Below, piece by piece: positions 1 to 8,808 of a DNA stretch of 64,000 bases. The notes below the pieces were generated by a model. It worked only from the letters and a program-made list of their open reading frames with translations. It was not told the origin of the DNA and did not search any database. Positions within the stretch are counted from its first letter, which is position 1. Every line of letters begins with the position of its first letter. Both the position numbers and the translations under genes were made by a program. The stretch is from Gracilibacillus salitolerans (GTDB taxonomy: Bacteria; Bacillota; Bacilli; Bacillales; Amphibacillaceae), in NCBI RefSeq assembly GCF_009650095.1, contig NZ_CP045915.1, positions 1,488,001 to 1,552,000 of the forward strand, in the 5' to 3' direction.

Positions 1-1289
1 CCATAGGCGATATTTTCCCTAACAGTTCCGGTAAAAAGAAAGACATCCTGCTGTACAATACCGATTTGAGAGCGTAATGACTTTTTCGTCATTTTACGAA
101 TATCGATTCCATCTATCGTAATAGAACCATCAATGACATCATAAAACCTTGGTATCAAGGAGCAAATGGTCGTTTTCCCTGCACCAGAAGGACCGACAAA
201 TGCGACCGTTTCTCCAGGATGGATCTGTAAATTAATATTTTCTAATACTTGTTGGTGACCATCATAGGAAAAGTCGACCTGATTAAGTCGAATATCCCCT
301 GTCAGCTTGTCGACGGCAACCGCATTGGGATGATCCGTAATTTCCGGTTCTTTCGCCAATATTTCTTGGAAGCGGCGGAATCCAGCCATTCCTTTTGGAT
401 ACAATTCCAATAATGCACTGATTTTATCTATCGGTTTTATTAAAACATTGGTATAAAGTACAAAGCTGACTAATTCCCCATAGCTTAAGTTGCCATTAAA
501 GCTTAACCATGCCCCGACAATAAGGACAATTATGGTAAGGAAGCGAGTCATCATATAAATGCTTGAATGTGTTCCAGCCATGACTTTGTAGGCTTTAATT
601 TTTGCTTTGCGGAACAGGCCGTTATCTTGATTGAATCGATTTAATTCAAAATCCTCATTTGTAAAAGATTGAACGACTCTTACTCCGGATACAGCATCTT
701 CGACACGGGCATTAACTCCAGCTATATTGTGGTACATTTGGTGCCATGCTTTATTCATAGCGATATTACAGTAAGTTACTAGAGCAACTAACAGTGGTAC
801 CATCACTAGCGCAATCAGGGCAAGTGTCGGGTTGATGGTGAACATTATCCAAAATGCTCCGGTAAAGGTCATAATCGCAATGAAAAAGTCTTCTGGTCCA
901 TGGTGTGCCAACTCACCGATATCAAATAAGTCGTTAGTGATACGACTCATAATATGACCAGTTTTCGTATTATCAAAGAAACGAAATGACTGGCGCTGTA
1001 CGTGTGTAAATAATTGCTCACGCATATCTGTTTCAATATTAATCCCCAGTTTGTGTCCTAAGTAACTAACAACATATTGCAAGAAGGTACTGAGCAGATA
1101 GACAGCAAATAATAAGATACTGACTGAGACAATTAGATCCCAATCACGTCCAGGTAATAATTCATCTATTAACCACTGCACGGCAATTGGAAAGGCGAGT
1201 TCTAAGATCGCAACAACCACAGCGCTGGAAAAGTCAATGATAAACAGTCGCTTATGTGGTTTATAATAAGAAAAAAACTGCTTTAACAT
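1..1289 (-). CDS. ABC exporter, fused membrane and ATPase domains (partial, YwjA-like)
   Basis: About 429 N-terminal residues are visible; the gene runs off the left edge before the ABC signature. The first ~300 residues form a six-helix exporter membrane domain, starting MLKQFFSYYKPHKRLF. The nucleotide-binding domain follows, with Walker A GPSGAGKTT at about residue 365 and a Q-loop GIVQQDVF near the edge. This half-transporter layout belongs to the MsbA/LmrA type, which works as a homodimer in the cytoplasmic membrane and exports lipids or drugs. The N-terminus recalls Bacillus YwjA from memory, so the substrate is not assigned. An AAAGGAGT ribosome site lies just upstream of the ATG at 1289. 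Confidence 0.9.
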   Translation of the reverse strand, partial: MLKQFFSYYKPHKRLFIIDFSSAVVVAILELAFPIAVQWLIDELLPGRDWDLIVSVSILLFAVYLLSTFLQYVVSYLGHKLGINIETDMREQLFTHVQRQSFRFFDNTKTGHIMSRITNDLFDIGELAHHGPEDFFIAIMTFTGAFWIMFTINPTLALIALVMVPLLVALVTYCNIAMNKAWHQMYHNIAGVNARVEDAVSGVRVVQSFTNEDFELNRFNQDNGLFRKAKIKAYKVMAGTHSSIYMMTRFLTIIVLIVGAWLSFNGNLSYGELVSFVLYTNVLIKPIDKISALLELYPKGMAGFRRFQEILAKEPEITDHPNAVAVDKLTGDIRLNQVDFSYDGHQQVLENINLQIHPGETVAFVGPSGAGKTTICSLIPRFYDVIDGSITIDGIDIRKMTKKSLRSQIGIVQQDVFLFTGTVRENIAY

Positions 1290-1374
1290 GTTAGTGATAC
1301 TCCTTTATTGTTATTGACTAACATATTATAGCAGAATTCTTTCCAACAGTGGGGGTTTTACCCCCTGCTGATGG

Positions 1375-1674
1375 TTAGCGCCGTGATAAAAAGTTTTTTC
1401 TGATACCTGATCTGCCTCCCTCAGTATAATGTTGTGGTATACGCTGTGTTTTTTCTAATTCTAATTGATATTGATACCATGCAGCTTGAAAGACTTGTTG
1501 TAAAATCCACAATCCAAATAAGGCTTGTATTACCAATGCCCCTAAAAACCACTCTGTCGGAAGAAAGCTTGTAACGACTATAGCGAATACAATTTGCAAC
1601 AATAGTAGACCCCAATGCATCAACAATACAATCAAGCTTCCTGTCAAAATAGCGATGATAAGAAACGACTCCAT
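1375..1674 (-). CDS. Small two-helix membrane protein, unknown function
   Basis: A 99-residue protein beginning MESFLIIAILTGS has two hydrophobic stretches (about residues 3-30 and 33-55) and a basic C-terminal tail, so it is probably membrane-anchored. I chose the ATG at 1674 over two upstream ATGs because GAAAGGA lies about 13 bases before it. It lies between the ABC exporter and a divergent CopD-like gene. I do not recognise a family. It could be a non-coding frame, but its hydrophobic pattern and ribosome site favour a real gene. Confidence 0.5.
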   Translation of the reverse strand: MESFLIIAILTGSLIVLLMHWGLLLLQIVFAIVVTSFLPTEWFLGALVIQALFGLWILQQVFQAAWYQYQLELEKTQRIPQHYTEGGRSGIRKNFLSRR

Positions 1675-1771
1675 AAAATTTTTCTCATTCCTTTCCATAA
1701 TTGTGATATAAATCAACGTTTCTACACGTTCGTTCCGCTACTATAGTAAATAAGAAGGTGGAGGAACGATG

Positions 1772-2254
1772 ATGAACTCACTATTATTATGGATTCATAT
1801 TGTCGCAGGTATTCTATGGGTAGGTGGATTATTTTTTATTATTTGGGGTGTTTATCCTGCAACAAGGGTTTTGCCAGTCTTGCGACAAAAGCAATTTCTT
1901 CTGCAATTAATGAAATGGAGTCATAAAGGATTCTCTATAGCAGGTATCACTGTTATTATAACGGGCTTTTTAATGGGAATTGGTGGAACAGTTAACAGAT
2001 GGGAGATGCTTTTCACTACTTATTACGGAAAATGGTGGATTACATCACTCGTCATTGGGTTATGTACTTTAGTATGGGGAACTTTTATCGGTTATCGTGC
2101 TTTCATACGGATGTTAACTCGGGAGATCATTTGGAAGATGGCTGAAAAAGGGTATCCGCGCTTATTATACTTTAGCATAGTAAAAGTAGTTTTTATCTCT
2201 TCGATAGAAGGTTTAGGCTTTTTTATCTTAATTTTGCTGATGGTCATTATTTAG
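1772..2254 (+). CDS. Four-helix membrane protein, CopD-like
   Basis: A 160-residue integral membrane protein starts MNSLLLWIHIVAGILWVGG and has four to five hydrophobic helices. The pattern H-x2-AG-x2-WVGG in helix 1 is typical of the CopD/YtnI-like membrane superfamily, where histidines may bind haem or metal. An alternative ATG sits one codon upstream at 1769, and GGTGGAGGAACG provides the ribosome site. It is followed after 14 bases by the prenyltransferase gene, so the two are probably co-transcribed. The family link rests on the first helix only. Confidence 0.6.
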   Translation: MNSLLLWIHIVAGILWVGGLFFIIWGVYPATRVLPVLRQKQFLLQLMKWSHKGFSIAGITVIITGFLMGIGGTVNRWEMLFTTYYGKWWITSLVIGLCTLVWGTFIGYRAFIRMLTREIIWKMAEKGYPRLLYFSIVKVVFISSIEGLGFFILILLMVII

Positions 2255-2268
2255 AAAAGAGGGATCCA

Positions 2269-3192
2269 ATGGATAAGTATATCGATTTATTTGGATATCG
2301 CCAATTGAAGTACACGTATGAATTTAAAGGAAGCTGGTGGAAGATTATTCGTCCGCCTACTTTAACCGGATCGATCATGCCAATGATTTATGGAACGCTG
2401 ATTGCTTCTGGTGGGCAATGGCAAACGATTCGTTATGAACATTTCCTACTGTTTCTTTTTATTGGAGTTATGGTACAGATGGCGGTCAATATGCTCAATG
2501 ATTACTTTGATTTTTTAAAAGGACAAGAAGAAGGAAAATGGTCCGAGACTTCCCGAAGTCAAATAGGAGTTACTCCATATTTACAGCAGGTTCCTTTTGT
2601 ATTTATTGGACTAGTAGTAGTGTTTTCCAGTTTGACGTTATGGTTATCGATCCAAACGAGTTTGATGATTATCGTGATTGGTGTAGCAGGTTTAGTGCTC
2701 GGTTATTTTTACTCCGCTGGTCGTCGTTCCTTATCAACACTAGGACTTGGAGAAATAGCGGCAACCTTTTCATTAGGTTGGTTTCCCATTATGATCGCCA
2801 GCTATATCCAAACAGGTTCCGTGACAGGGGAGACACTATTGCTAGCACTTCCTTTTTGTTTTCTAATTGCATCGATGATTTTAACTAACAATACGCGTGA
2901 CATAGACAAAGATCAGTCAACGAGACAAACGATTGCGATTCGGCTTGGTCATCTAAAAGCTTATTGGTTACTGGTTTGTATTATCATCGCAGCTTATACA
3001 TCCGTATTTGTATTAATGTTTCTCGGATTACTGCCATTTTTGACTTCAATCGTGGTACTTGCGCTTCCATCAGCTCTATCATTATTTCGGCATATGCATC
3101 CTAAGTCAAATACACTAAAGAAAGGGATGCAGCAAGCGGCTGTTCACCATTTTATCTTTAGTTTGTTAGTGATTATTGGCCTGATAGTTTAG
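2269..3192 (+). CDS. UbiA-family prenyltransferase (MenA-like)
   Basis: This 307-residue polytopic membrane protein carries both Asp-rich motifs of UbiA prenyltransferases: NMLNDYFDF at about residue 77 and NNTRDIDKD at about residue 206. The N-terminus WWKIIRPPTLTGSIMP matches the 1,4-dihydroxy-2-naphthoate polyprenyltransferase (MenA) type. Such enzymes attach an isoprenoid chain to an aromatic acceptor in the membrane, giving demethylmenaquinone. No other menaquinone gene is near, so it may be a paralogue rather than the main MenA. GAAAAGAGGGATCC precedes the ATG. Confidence 0.85.
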   Translation: MDKYIDLFGYRQLKYTYEFKGSWWKIIRPPTLTGSIMPMIYGTLIASGGQWQTIRYEHFLLFLFIGVMVQMAVNMLNDYFDFLKGQEEGKWSETSRSQIGVTPYLQQVPFVFIGLVVVFSSLTLWLSIQTSLMIIVIGVAGLVLGYFYSAGRRSLSTLGLGEIAATFSLGWFPIMIASYIQTGSVTGETLLLALPFCFLIASMILTNNTRDIDKDQSTRQTIAIRLGHLKAYWLLVCIIIAAYTSVFVLMFLGLLPFLTSIVVLALPSALSLFRHMHPKSNTLKKGMQQAAVHHFIFSLLVIIGLIV

Positions 3193-3203
3193 AGTAGCTG
3201 CTT

Positions 3204-3427
3204 ATGCTAGATGAAATTACTGGAGAAAAAGGATATATTACGCTATTCGATTATGCTACAATAGATTTTGATAAAAAAATCGAACTATTACATGAACACG
3301 ACCAGCATTCGACAATGGTGAGGAACTTGTCTTTATCTCACGTATCTTTACTGATATTTTGAATGCAACAGTAGAGGTACAAGCAGAAGGCAAATTGTCC
3401 TTATGGTCGTTAAAGCAAAAGTTTTAG
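3204..3427 (+). pseudogene. Frameshifted gene remnant of unknown family
   Basis: From ATG 3204 a frame reads LDEITGEKGYITLFDYATID and onward to about 3307. A second frame, offset by one, then reads FDNGEELVFISRIFTDILNA and ends in SLWSLKQKF at a TAG at 3425-3427. Both halves have protein-like composition and join into about 75 residues after a single-base shift near 3305. It fills the gap between the MenA-like and fructokinase genes. I do not recognise the parent family. It is a decayed small gene or an assembly error. Confidence 0.45.
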
Positions 3428-3440
3428 GGAGGTAACCATA

Positions 3441-4310
3441 TTGAAGTTAGGTGCAATTGAAGCTGGAGGAACAAAATTTGTTTTAGCTGTAGGTAATGAT
3501 CAAGGAGAAATTCTCGAAAAAGAAGTTATTCCAACAGAGCATCCTGATATTACCGTACCCAAAGTGCTAGCTTTCTTTGAAGGGAAAAGTATCGAGCGTC
3601 TTGGCCTTGGGGGATTTGGTCCGATTGATATTAATGAAACAAGTCCGGCATATGGCCAATTACAAAAAACACCGAAAACAGACTGGGTTGACTACCCGCT
3701 TGGTGCAAAATTAAAAGAAGGATTAGATGTACCAGTTATCATTGATACGGATGTAAACGTAGCGGCGATGTCAGAAGCAAAATGGGGAAGTGCTACAGAT
3801 GTGGATACGTGCTTGTATATTACAGTCGGTACTGGAATCGGTGCTGGTGCGTATTTCCATGGTCAAACATTAAAAGGACTATCCCATCCTGAAATGGGTC
3901 ATATTAAAGTCCGTCGTCATCCGGAAGATAAGTATGAAGGAACCTGTCCATATCATGGTGACTGTCTTGAAGGTATTGCTGCTGGTCCATCACTAGAAAA
4001 AAGATGGGGGAAGAAAGGCCATGAATTAGCAGGTGATCAAAAAGTTTGGGAAATGGAAGCCTTTTATTTAGCACAGGCTTTAACTAGCTATATTTATATC
4101 CTATCACCCGAGCGGATTATTATGGGCGGTGGCGTAATGAAACAACAACAACTCTTTCCTTTAATCCGAAACAATGTACTAGAAATGCTTAATGGTTATG
4201 TTAGTTCGCCATATTTAACGGAAAAAGAAATCGATAACTATATTGTACCTCCAGGCCTTACAGATGAAGCAGGTGTGAAGGGTGCATTATATTTGGCGAT
4301 GCAGGAATAA
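3441..4310 (+). CDS. Fructokinase, ROK family
   Basis: This 289-residue cytoplasmic sugar kinase of the ROK family phosphorylates fructose (or mannose) with ATP. Visible motifs are the phosphate-binding GAIEAGGTKF at residue 4, the catalytic Asp in DTDVNVAA at about residue 103, TVGTGIGAG at about 129, and the zinc ligands HPEMGH followed by CPYHGDCLEG (about 151-180). The zinc site and length match the GmuE/ScrK group. Translation starts at TTG 3441 behind AGGGAGGT. A strong terminator follows at 4437. It stands alone, with no transporter beside it. Confidence 0.9.
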   Translation: MKLGAIEAGGTKFVLAVGNDQGEILEKEVIPTEHPDITVPKVLAFFEGKSIERLGLGGFGPIDINETSPAYGQLQKTPKTDWVDYPLGAKLKEGLDVPVIIDTDVNVAAMSEAKWGSATDVDTCLYITVGTGIGAGAYFHGQTLKGLSHPEMGHIKVRRHPEDKYEGTCPYHGDCLEGIAAGPSLEKRWGKKGHELAGDQKVWEMEAFYLAQALTSYIYILSPERIIMGGGVMKQQQLFPLIRNNVLEMLNGYVSSPYLTEKEIDNYIVPPGLTDEAGVKGALYLAMQE

Positions 4311-4436
4311 TTTTATTATTGTGTAAGTACTCTTGCCAATCTAATTATCTTCTTAGCTTCTGACAAAGCATCATTTATTTTTGGTTCTTACTATAGAATT
4401 GATGGCACACAAGGGGCTACATCGGTATAAAAATTT

Positions 4437-4468
4437 AAAACCACCTTACACTAGTAAGGTGGTTTTAA
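4437..4468 (+). terminator. Rho-independent terminator after fructokinase
   Basis: A 13-base perfect stem, AAAACCACCTTAC with its complement, encloses a 4-base loop ACTA and is flanked by A and T runs. It sits between the fructokinase and the convergent lyase gene, so it can serve both. The rest of 4311-4562 shows no gene. Confidence 0.85.
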
Positions 4469-4562
4469 GTGTATGAAGATAGGTAGATAGTCTCTCTGGA
4501 GCATGGTGATGGATCCATGGTTAGGCTGAGGAGACAAGGTAGTCCCACGTGTTATCTTCTAT

Positions 4563-5960
4563 CTATTTTCTCTTTTCTATCATTTGTCTTACTGTGTCTG
4601 GGTTTGGTCCGCCTGTGATGCTTCTTCGCTGGACAAATATTCTTGGGTCAATGATGGCTTGCCAGTCTTCGTCTTTTAGGTTTATCCCGTCTAGCCATTG
4701 GTTTACGGTGGTCACTGGTATTTCATATAGTTCGCAGCAAGTTGCATCCGATTTTTTTGCAATGATACTAGCAGTCTTATGTGCTTTCCGGAAGGAGACA
4801 CCATAATCACGTGCGAGTACATCCGCCAGTTCAGTTATGGTAATCATATTCTCTCTTGCTTGTTGATAGGCACGCTCCTTATTAAAGTCCATGGTTAATA
4901 TAACAGCGTACATGATTCTTAAAACTCTTATTGCTTTTTGATAGCCTGTATATAAATGGGGTTGTAAGTCGTCTTCAGTATCATTGATATCTCCATAAGG
5001 TGTATTATGAATCATATGTACGACAGCCATTCCTTCGGCAGCAGCACTGCTTGCTATTGAACGGGAATGTTCAATGGAAACAGGATTTCTTTTTTGGGGC
5101 ATGATACTACTAACCTGTACATAGGCGTCGGAAACTTTTATTAAGCCCACTTCTTTGGAGGCCATTCGCAAAAACTCTTGAATCCATCTGCCCATGTTGG
5201 TCATTAGACTTATAAGAGATTGGGCTGCTTCTATTAAATAATCACCTGTCCCAATTGCATCATAGGAATTCTCTACTAAACCGTCAAAATCAAGCAATTC
5301 TACCATTCGTTCCCGATTAATAGGAAAACCAGTAGTCGTAATGGCAACTGCACCCATTGGAGATTGGTTTACAGTATGATATGTACGTTTTAATCTCTCA
5401 ATATCTCTTGCTAAATTATCATGGATGGCTAGTAAATAGTGACCGAATGTAGTTGGTTGGGCAGGTTGTGTGTGTGTATGGGCAGGCATGATGGTTTCTA
5501 TATGTTGCTCAGCTTGTTTAAGGATCACTTCTTTTAATTGTTTTGCATCAAGGATTGCTTTTAATAGATAATCTCTAATAACAATACGGTACATGGCTTC
5601 TCCCATGTCATTTCTACTTTTAGCAATATGCATTTTTCCTGCTAACTCATCACCAATCCGCTCACCGATTTTTGACTCTACTAAGAAAAAGAAATCCTCA
5701 AATTCAGCTGAATAATTTAGTTCATTTTTATCTAGATGCTCTACCTGGGAAACCCCTTCCAAAATTTTTTTGCACTCATCTTTAGTAAGAATGCCCTGTT
5801 CTGTTAACATCGTGGTGTGTGCTTTATGAATTTTAAACATTGCTTCGAATAAATGTACTTTCTGATCATCGAATACAGGTTTAAGCAGTTCTTCTACATA
5901 TGTTTTTCCGGGGAAGCTTACTCCCTCCACTGCTTGAAATTGTTCTTTCAAGTGGTTCAT
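4563..5960 (-). CDS. Argininosuccinate lyase-family enzyme (ArgH-like)
   Basis: A 465-residue member of the fumarase/aspartase superfamily, which cleaves C-N bonds by beta-elimination to release fumarate. The three conserved blocks are present: KSRND at about 107, HTHTQPAQPTTFGH at about 160 with the catalytic His, and the signature loop SSIMPQKRNP at about 283 with the catalytic Ser. There is no argG or other arginine gene nearby. It is divergent from a ROK repressor and a sugar ABC importer across a 221-base region with operator-like repeats. That context suggests a catabolic lyase for an N-substituted compound rather than arginine synthesis. The product name by family is firm; the substrate is not. 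Confidence 0.75.
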   Translation of the reverse strand: MNHLKEQFQAVEGVSFPGKTYVEELLKPVFDDQKVHLFEAMFKIHKAHTTMLTEQGILTKDECKKILEGVSQVEHLDKNELNYSAEFEDFFFLVESKIGERIGDELAGKMHIAKSRNDMGEAMYRIVIRDYLLKAILDAKQLKEVILKQAEQHIETIMPAHTHTQPAQPTTFGHYLLAIHDNLARDIERLKRTYHTVNQSPMGAVAITTTGFPINRERMVELLDFDGLVENSYDAIGTGDYLIEAAQSLISLMTNMGRWIQEFLRMASKEVGLIKVSDAYVQVSSIMPQKRNPVSIEHSRSIASSAAAEGMAVVHMIHNTPYGDINDTEDDLQPHLYTGYQKAIRVLRIMYAVILTMDFNKERAYQQARENMITITELADVLARDYGVSFRKAHKTASIIAKKSDATCCELYEIPVTTVNQWLDGINLKDEDWQAIIDPRIFVQRRSITGGPNPDTVRQMIEKRK

Positions 5961-5999
5961 ATGATAAGCACCTCATTATTTTAGTATAGTAGAAGCTTT

Positions 6000-6022
6000 G
6001 TTAGTAACACTTACTTACTAAC
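6000..6022. promoter_or_regulatory. Inverted repeat, probable ROK operator 1
   Basis: GTTAGTAA and its exact complement TTACTAAC are separated by 7 bases. The repeat lies 40 bases upstream of the lyase start in the divergent region. ROK repressors bind AT-rich inverted repeats of about this length, and a related repeat lies at 6129-6151. The link to the ROK gene is inferred from position. Confidence 0.55.
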
Positions 6023-6082
6023 ATTCTAACTAAAAGCATTACAGATTGTAAAGGAATATTTAAAAAATTTAAATAAATCAAC

Positions 6083-6119
6083 TGAAAGCGTTGACAAGTT
6101 AAAAAGTTCTTAGTATTAT
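6083..6119 (+). promoter_or_regulatory. SigA promoter overlapped by a perfect cre site
   Basis: The -35 TTGACA (6091-6096) and the -10 TATTAT (6114-6119) are 17 bases apart, an ideal housekeeping promoter. TGAAAGCGTTGACA (6083-6096) matches the Bacillus cre consensus TGWAANCGNTNWCA at every position and covers the -35. CcpA binding there would block transcription of the ROK/ABC operon when glucose is available. Confidence 0.8.
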
Positions 6120-6128
6120 GAAGGTTGA

Positions 6129-6151
6129 GTTGATAAGTAAACTTAACTAAC
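6129..6151. promoter_or_regulatory. Inverted repeat, probable ROK operator 2
   Basis: An imperfect dyad with half sites GTTGATAAGT and ACTTAACTAAC is centred on AAGTAAACTT. It lies just downstream of the -10 element, where a repressor would block initiation. It shares GTTAGT-type ends with the repeat at 6000-6022. A related half site occurs upstream of the PIG-L gene near 14788-14802. Confidence 0.5.
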
Positions 6152-6181
6152 ATACAAGATGCTTGTAACCATATTTAAGGA

Positions 6182-7393
6182 ATGGAGGGGGACATAATTA
6201 CTTACAGCCATGAATTCCAAGTGGGTTCGACTTCATTAAAACAGATAAATAAGAAAAGAGTTTTACATTACATAAAGAAAAATGGTGGTTATTCTAGGTC
6301 GGATATTGCAAAAGGATTACTAATTAGTAAACCAACCGTATCTAACATTGTAGATGAACTATTAGAAGAAGGATTGGTTAGAGAAAAAGAAAGTGAGCGG
6401 GCAAGTTCTGCTGGGGGAAGAAAGCCATACCAAATATACTTCAATCAGGATGCTTTTTATATAGTAGGAATCGATATAGGGGGGACCTCTATCGAAATAG
6501 CCGTCATGAATTTAATTGGATTCATAACTGACAAAACTTCCTTTGACACCCAAAGATATGTTGAACATAATCTCGTTAATAAAATTGCAACAACCGTTAC
6601 GGAGCTATTAGAGAAAAACAGGATCGATGTTGAGAAGGTTTACGGTGTTGGTGTTGGCGTCCCTGGAATAACGGACGTAGAAAAAGGAATAGTGATTGAT
6701 GCACCAAGTATAGGGTGGAAAAACACACCCTTGAAGGAACAACTGGAAAGCCTTCTCCCTTACCCTGTTTATATCGATAACGATGTTAATGTTGCTGCAT
6801 TAGGTGAACAGTGGAAAGGTACAGGTAATACCAATAAAAACTTTTTAATGATTACACTTGGTACAGGGATTGGTTGTGGACTTATTATTAACGGAGAACT
6901 GTATCGAGGTTCCTCTTATGCTGCAGGAGAAATCGGCTACATGATTACAGATAAAGTCGCTGCAGAAGAAAAATACGATTACGCTTTTCATGGATATGGC
7001 TTTCTGGATAGCCATGTTGGAGGACCTTCTATTACACGAAGAATGCTTCGACATTTACAGGAAAACAATCGTGATAAAAAAGACTTGTCAGCAAAGAAGA
7101 TTTTTCTTATGGCAAGTGAAGGAGATGAAGCAGCTATTAAAATAGTGAATGAATCCGTCTCTCACCTAGCTTATGCACTAGTAAATGTCATATCGATTGT
7201 TAATCCCGGGCTAATCATCTTAGGCGGGGGGATATCCAAGTCGATGAACAGCTATTTAACTTCATTGGAAACAACCATAGAAAAACATCTTCCGGTAAAA
7301 ACAGACATTGTAATAACAAATGTTGAGGACGTCTCTCTAATAGGTGCAGGTTACTTATTATTAAGAGAGCATGAATCAATACTTAAAGTTTAA
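6182..7393 (+). CDS. ROK-family transcriptional repressor (NagC/XylR type)
   Basis: This 403-residue protein has an N-terminal winged helix-turn-helix (about residues 35-66, SRSDIAKGLLISKPTVSNIV) and a ROK sugar-binding domain (GIDIGGTS at about 98, DNDVNVAA at about 200). Unlike most ROK proteins it lacks the zinc motif CxCGxxGC after AAGEIGYM. It probably represses the divergent lyase and the downstream ABC importer until a sugar ligand binds. Its start is uncertain: ATG 6182 has AAGGA only one base before it, while GGAGGGGG at 6186-6193 is better placed for a rare ATA/ATT start near 6196-6199. Confidence 0.85.
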   Translation: MEGDIITYSHEFQVGSTSLKQINKKRVLHYIKKNGGYSRSDIAKGLLISKPTVSNIVDELLEEGLVREKESERASSAGGRKPYQIYFNQDAFYIVGIDIGGTSIEIAVMNLIGFITDKTSFDTQRYVEHNLVNKIATTVTELLEKNRIDVEKVYGVGVGVPGITDVEKGIVIDAPSIGWKNTPLKEQLESLLPYPVYIDNDVNVAALGEQWKGTGNTNKNFLMITLGTGIGCGLIINGELYRGSSYAAGEIGYMITDKVAAEEKYDYAFHGYGFLDSHVGGPSITRRMLRHLQENNRDKKDLSAKKIFLMASEGDEAAIKIVNESVSHLAYALVNVISIVNPGLIILGGGISKSMNSYLTSLETTIEKHLPVKTDIVITNVEDVSLIGAGYLLLREHESILKV

Positions 7394-7450
7394 TGTATGT
7401 CTTAAAGTGACTTAGTTCCTTTAAAATAAAAATATTCAGGGGGTTTTTTG

Positions 7451-8749
7451 ATGGTGAGTAAGTGGAAATTAGCTTTGTTTGGAGTTTTATTGTTACTATT
7501 TTTAGTTGCCTGCTCTGGAAATGACAAGAATGCAGGAAGTGAAGATGCTAGCGAAGATGAGGAAATCACACTAGAATATTGGCAATACTCTTTTGACTCT
7601 AAAGTAAAGATTGTGGATGAATTAATTGAAGAATTTGAAGCAGATAATCCTGGTATCAAAGTAGAGCAAACAAATTTCCCTTACGATCAATATAATGAAC
7701 AGGTTGCTGCACAAGTGCCTGCTGGTAAAGGGCCAGATGTTATCAACTTATTCTATGGTTGGGTACCTACTTATGTAGATGCTGGCTATTTACAACCATT
7801 ACCACAAGATGAATTCCCACATGATGAAATTGAAAGTGAATTTTTTCCATTAGTGGAAGCTACGAAGATGAACGATGAATACTGGACTATTCCAACAGCA
7901 GTGAGGACGCTCGCACTATTCTACAATAAAGATCTTTTTGAAGAAGCGGGACTTGATCCTAACTCTCCTCCAGAAAAATGGGAAGAACTAGAAGAATATG
8001 CTGTTCAATTAACTAAAGAAGACGGCGGTCGCCTAGAACAATCTGGTATGGCTTGGGAGCCTGCACAACAAGGGCACCAATGGCTTCGTGATGGGCTAAC
8101 TAGACAAGCAGGTGGTGAAGTACTTAGTGAAGATCGTAGAACAGTAACTTGGGGAGACGACCCAGCAGGATTAGAAGCATTTAAATATTGGTTAAGCTTC
8201 CCTACTGATCTTGGTACTTCCGAGGAAGGTTTCTACACAGATGACGTGACAGCATTTATTACTGAAAAAGCTGCGATGAACGTTGATGGTTCATTTAGAA
8301 TCGGTACACTAAAAAGTGATGCACCTGACTTAAATTATGGAATTGCACCACTTCCTGGAAAAGACCAACAATCTACGAACTCTTCTTTCTGGACAAACGG
8401 AATTACCGCTGGAGTAGAAGGGGAAAAACTTGAAGCCGCTACGAAGTTCTTAAAGTTTTTAACGTCTGATGAAGTTATGGAAAAATGGTTAGATGCAACT
8501 GGTGAATTACCAGCAAAAGAAGCAGTTGCAATGCAAGACAAATATGTAAACGACGAAATCTATGGTCCATTTATTGAATCACTACCTTTCGCTAATGCAC
8601 ATTTCTTTGTGGATGAAACAAAAGAACGTGACCTTGTTATCGACGCTGCTAACCGCGTGTTAATGGAAGGGGTCGATCCAGAGGACGCATTCAATGAACT
8701 AGTTGAGTCTACTCAGGAACTATATGATGAATATTGGAGCGATAAGTAA
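7451..8749 (+). CDS. Sugar ABC transporter, substrate-binding lipoprotein
   Basis: A 432-residue extracellular binding protein of the family 1 (MalE/UgpB) type. It has a lipoprotein signal with lipobox LVAC at Cys21, then a charged acidic linker (KNAGSEDASEDEE), and the mature fold starting LEYWQYSFDSKV. The ATG at 7451, 7 bases after AGGGGG, is preferred to the TTG one codon earlier. It is the first gene of a binding-protein/permease/permease set with no ATPase, so a shared MsmX-like ATPase elsewhere is expected. The ligand is probably a di- or oligosaccharide and is unknown. Confidence 0.9.
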   Translation: MVSKWKLALFGVLLLLFLVACSGNDKNAGSEDASEDEEITLEYWQYSFDSKVKIVDELIEEFEADNPGIKVEQTNFPYDQYNEQVAAQVPAGKGPDVINLFYGWVPTYVDAGYLQPLPQDEFPHDEIESEFFPLVEATKMNDEYWTIPTAVRTLALFYNKDLFEEAGLDPNSPPEKWEELEEYAVQLTKEDGGRLEQSGMAWEPAQQGHQWLRDGLTRQAGGEVLSEDRRTVTWGDDPAGLEAFKYWLSFPTDLGTSEEGFYTDDVTAFITEKAAMNVDGSFRIGTLKSDAPDLNYGIAPLPGKDQQSTNSSFWTNGITAGVEGEKLEAATKFLKFLTSDEVMEKWLDATGELPAKEAVAMQDKYVNDEIYGPFIESLPFANAHFFVDETKERDLVIDAANRVLMEGVDPEDAFNELVESTQELYDEYWSDK

Positions 8750-8808
8750 AAAAATGTTCTTGGGGGATCAAAAGACTATTTGGTCCCCCTTAATAAAGGA
8801 GATGCACC

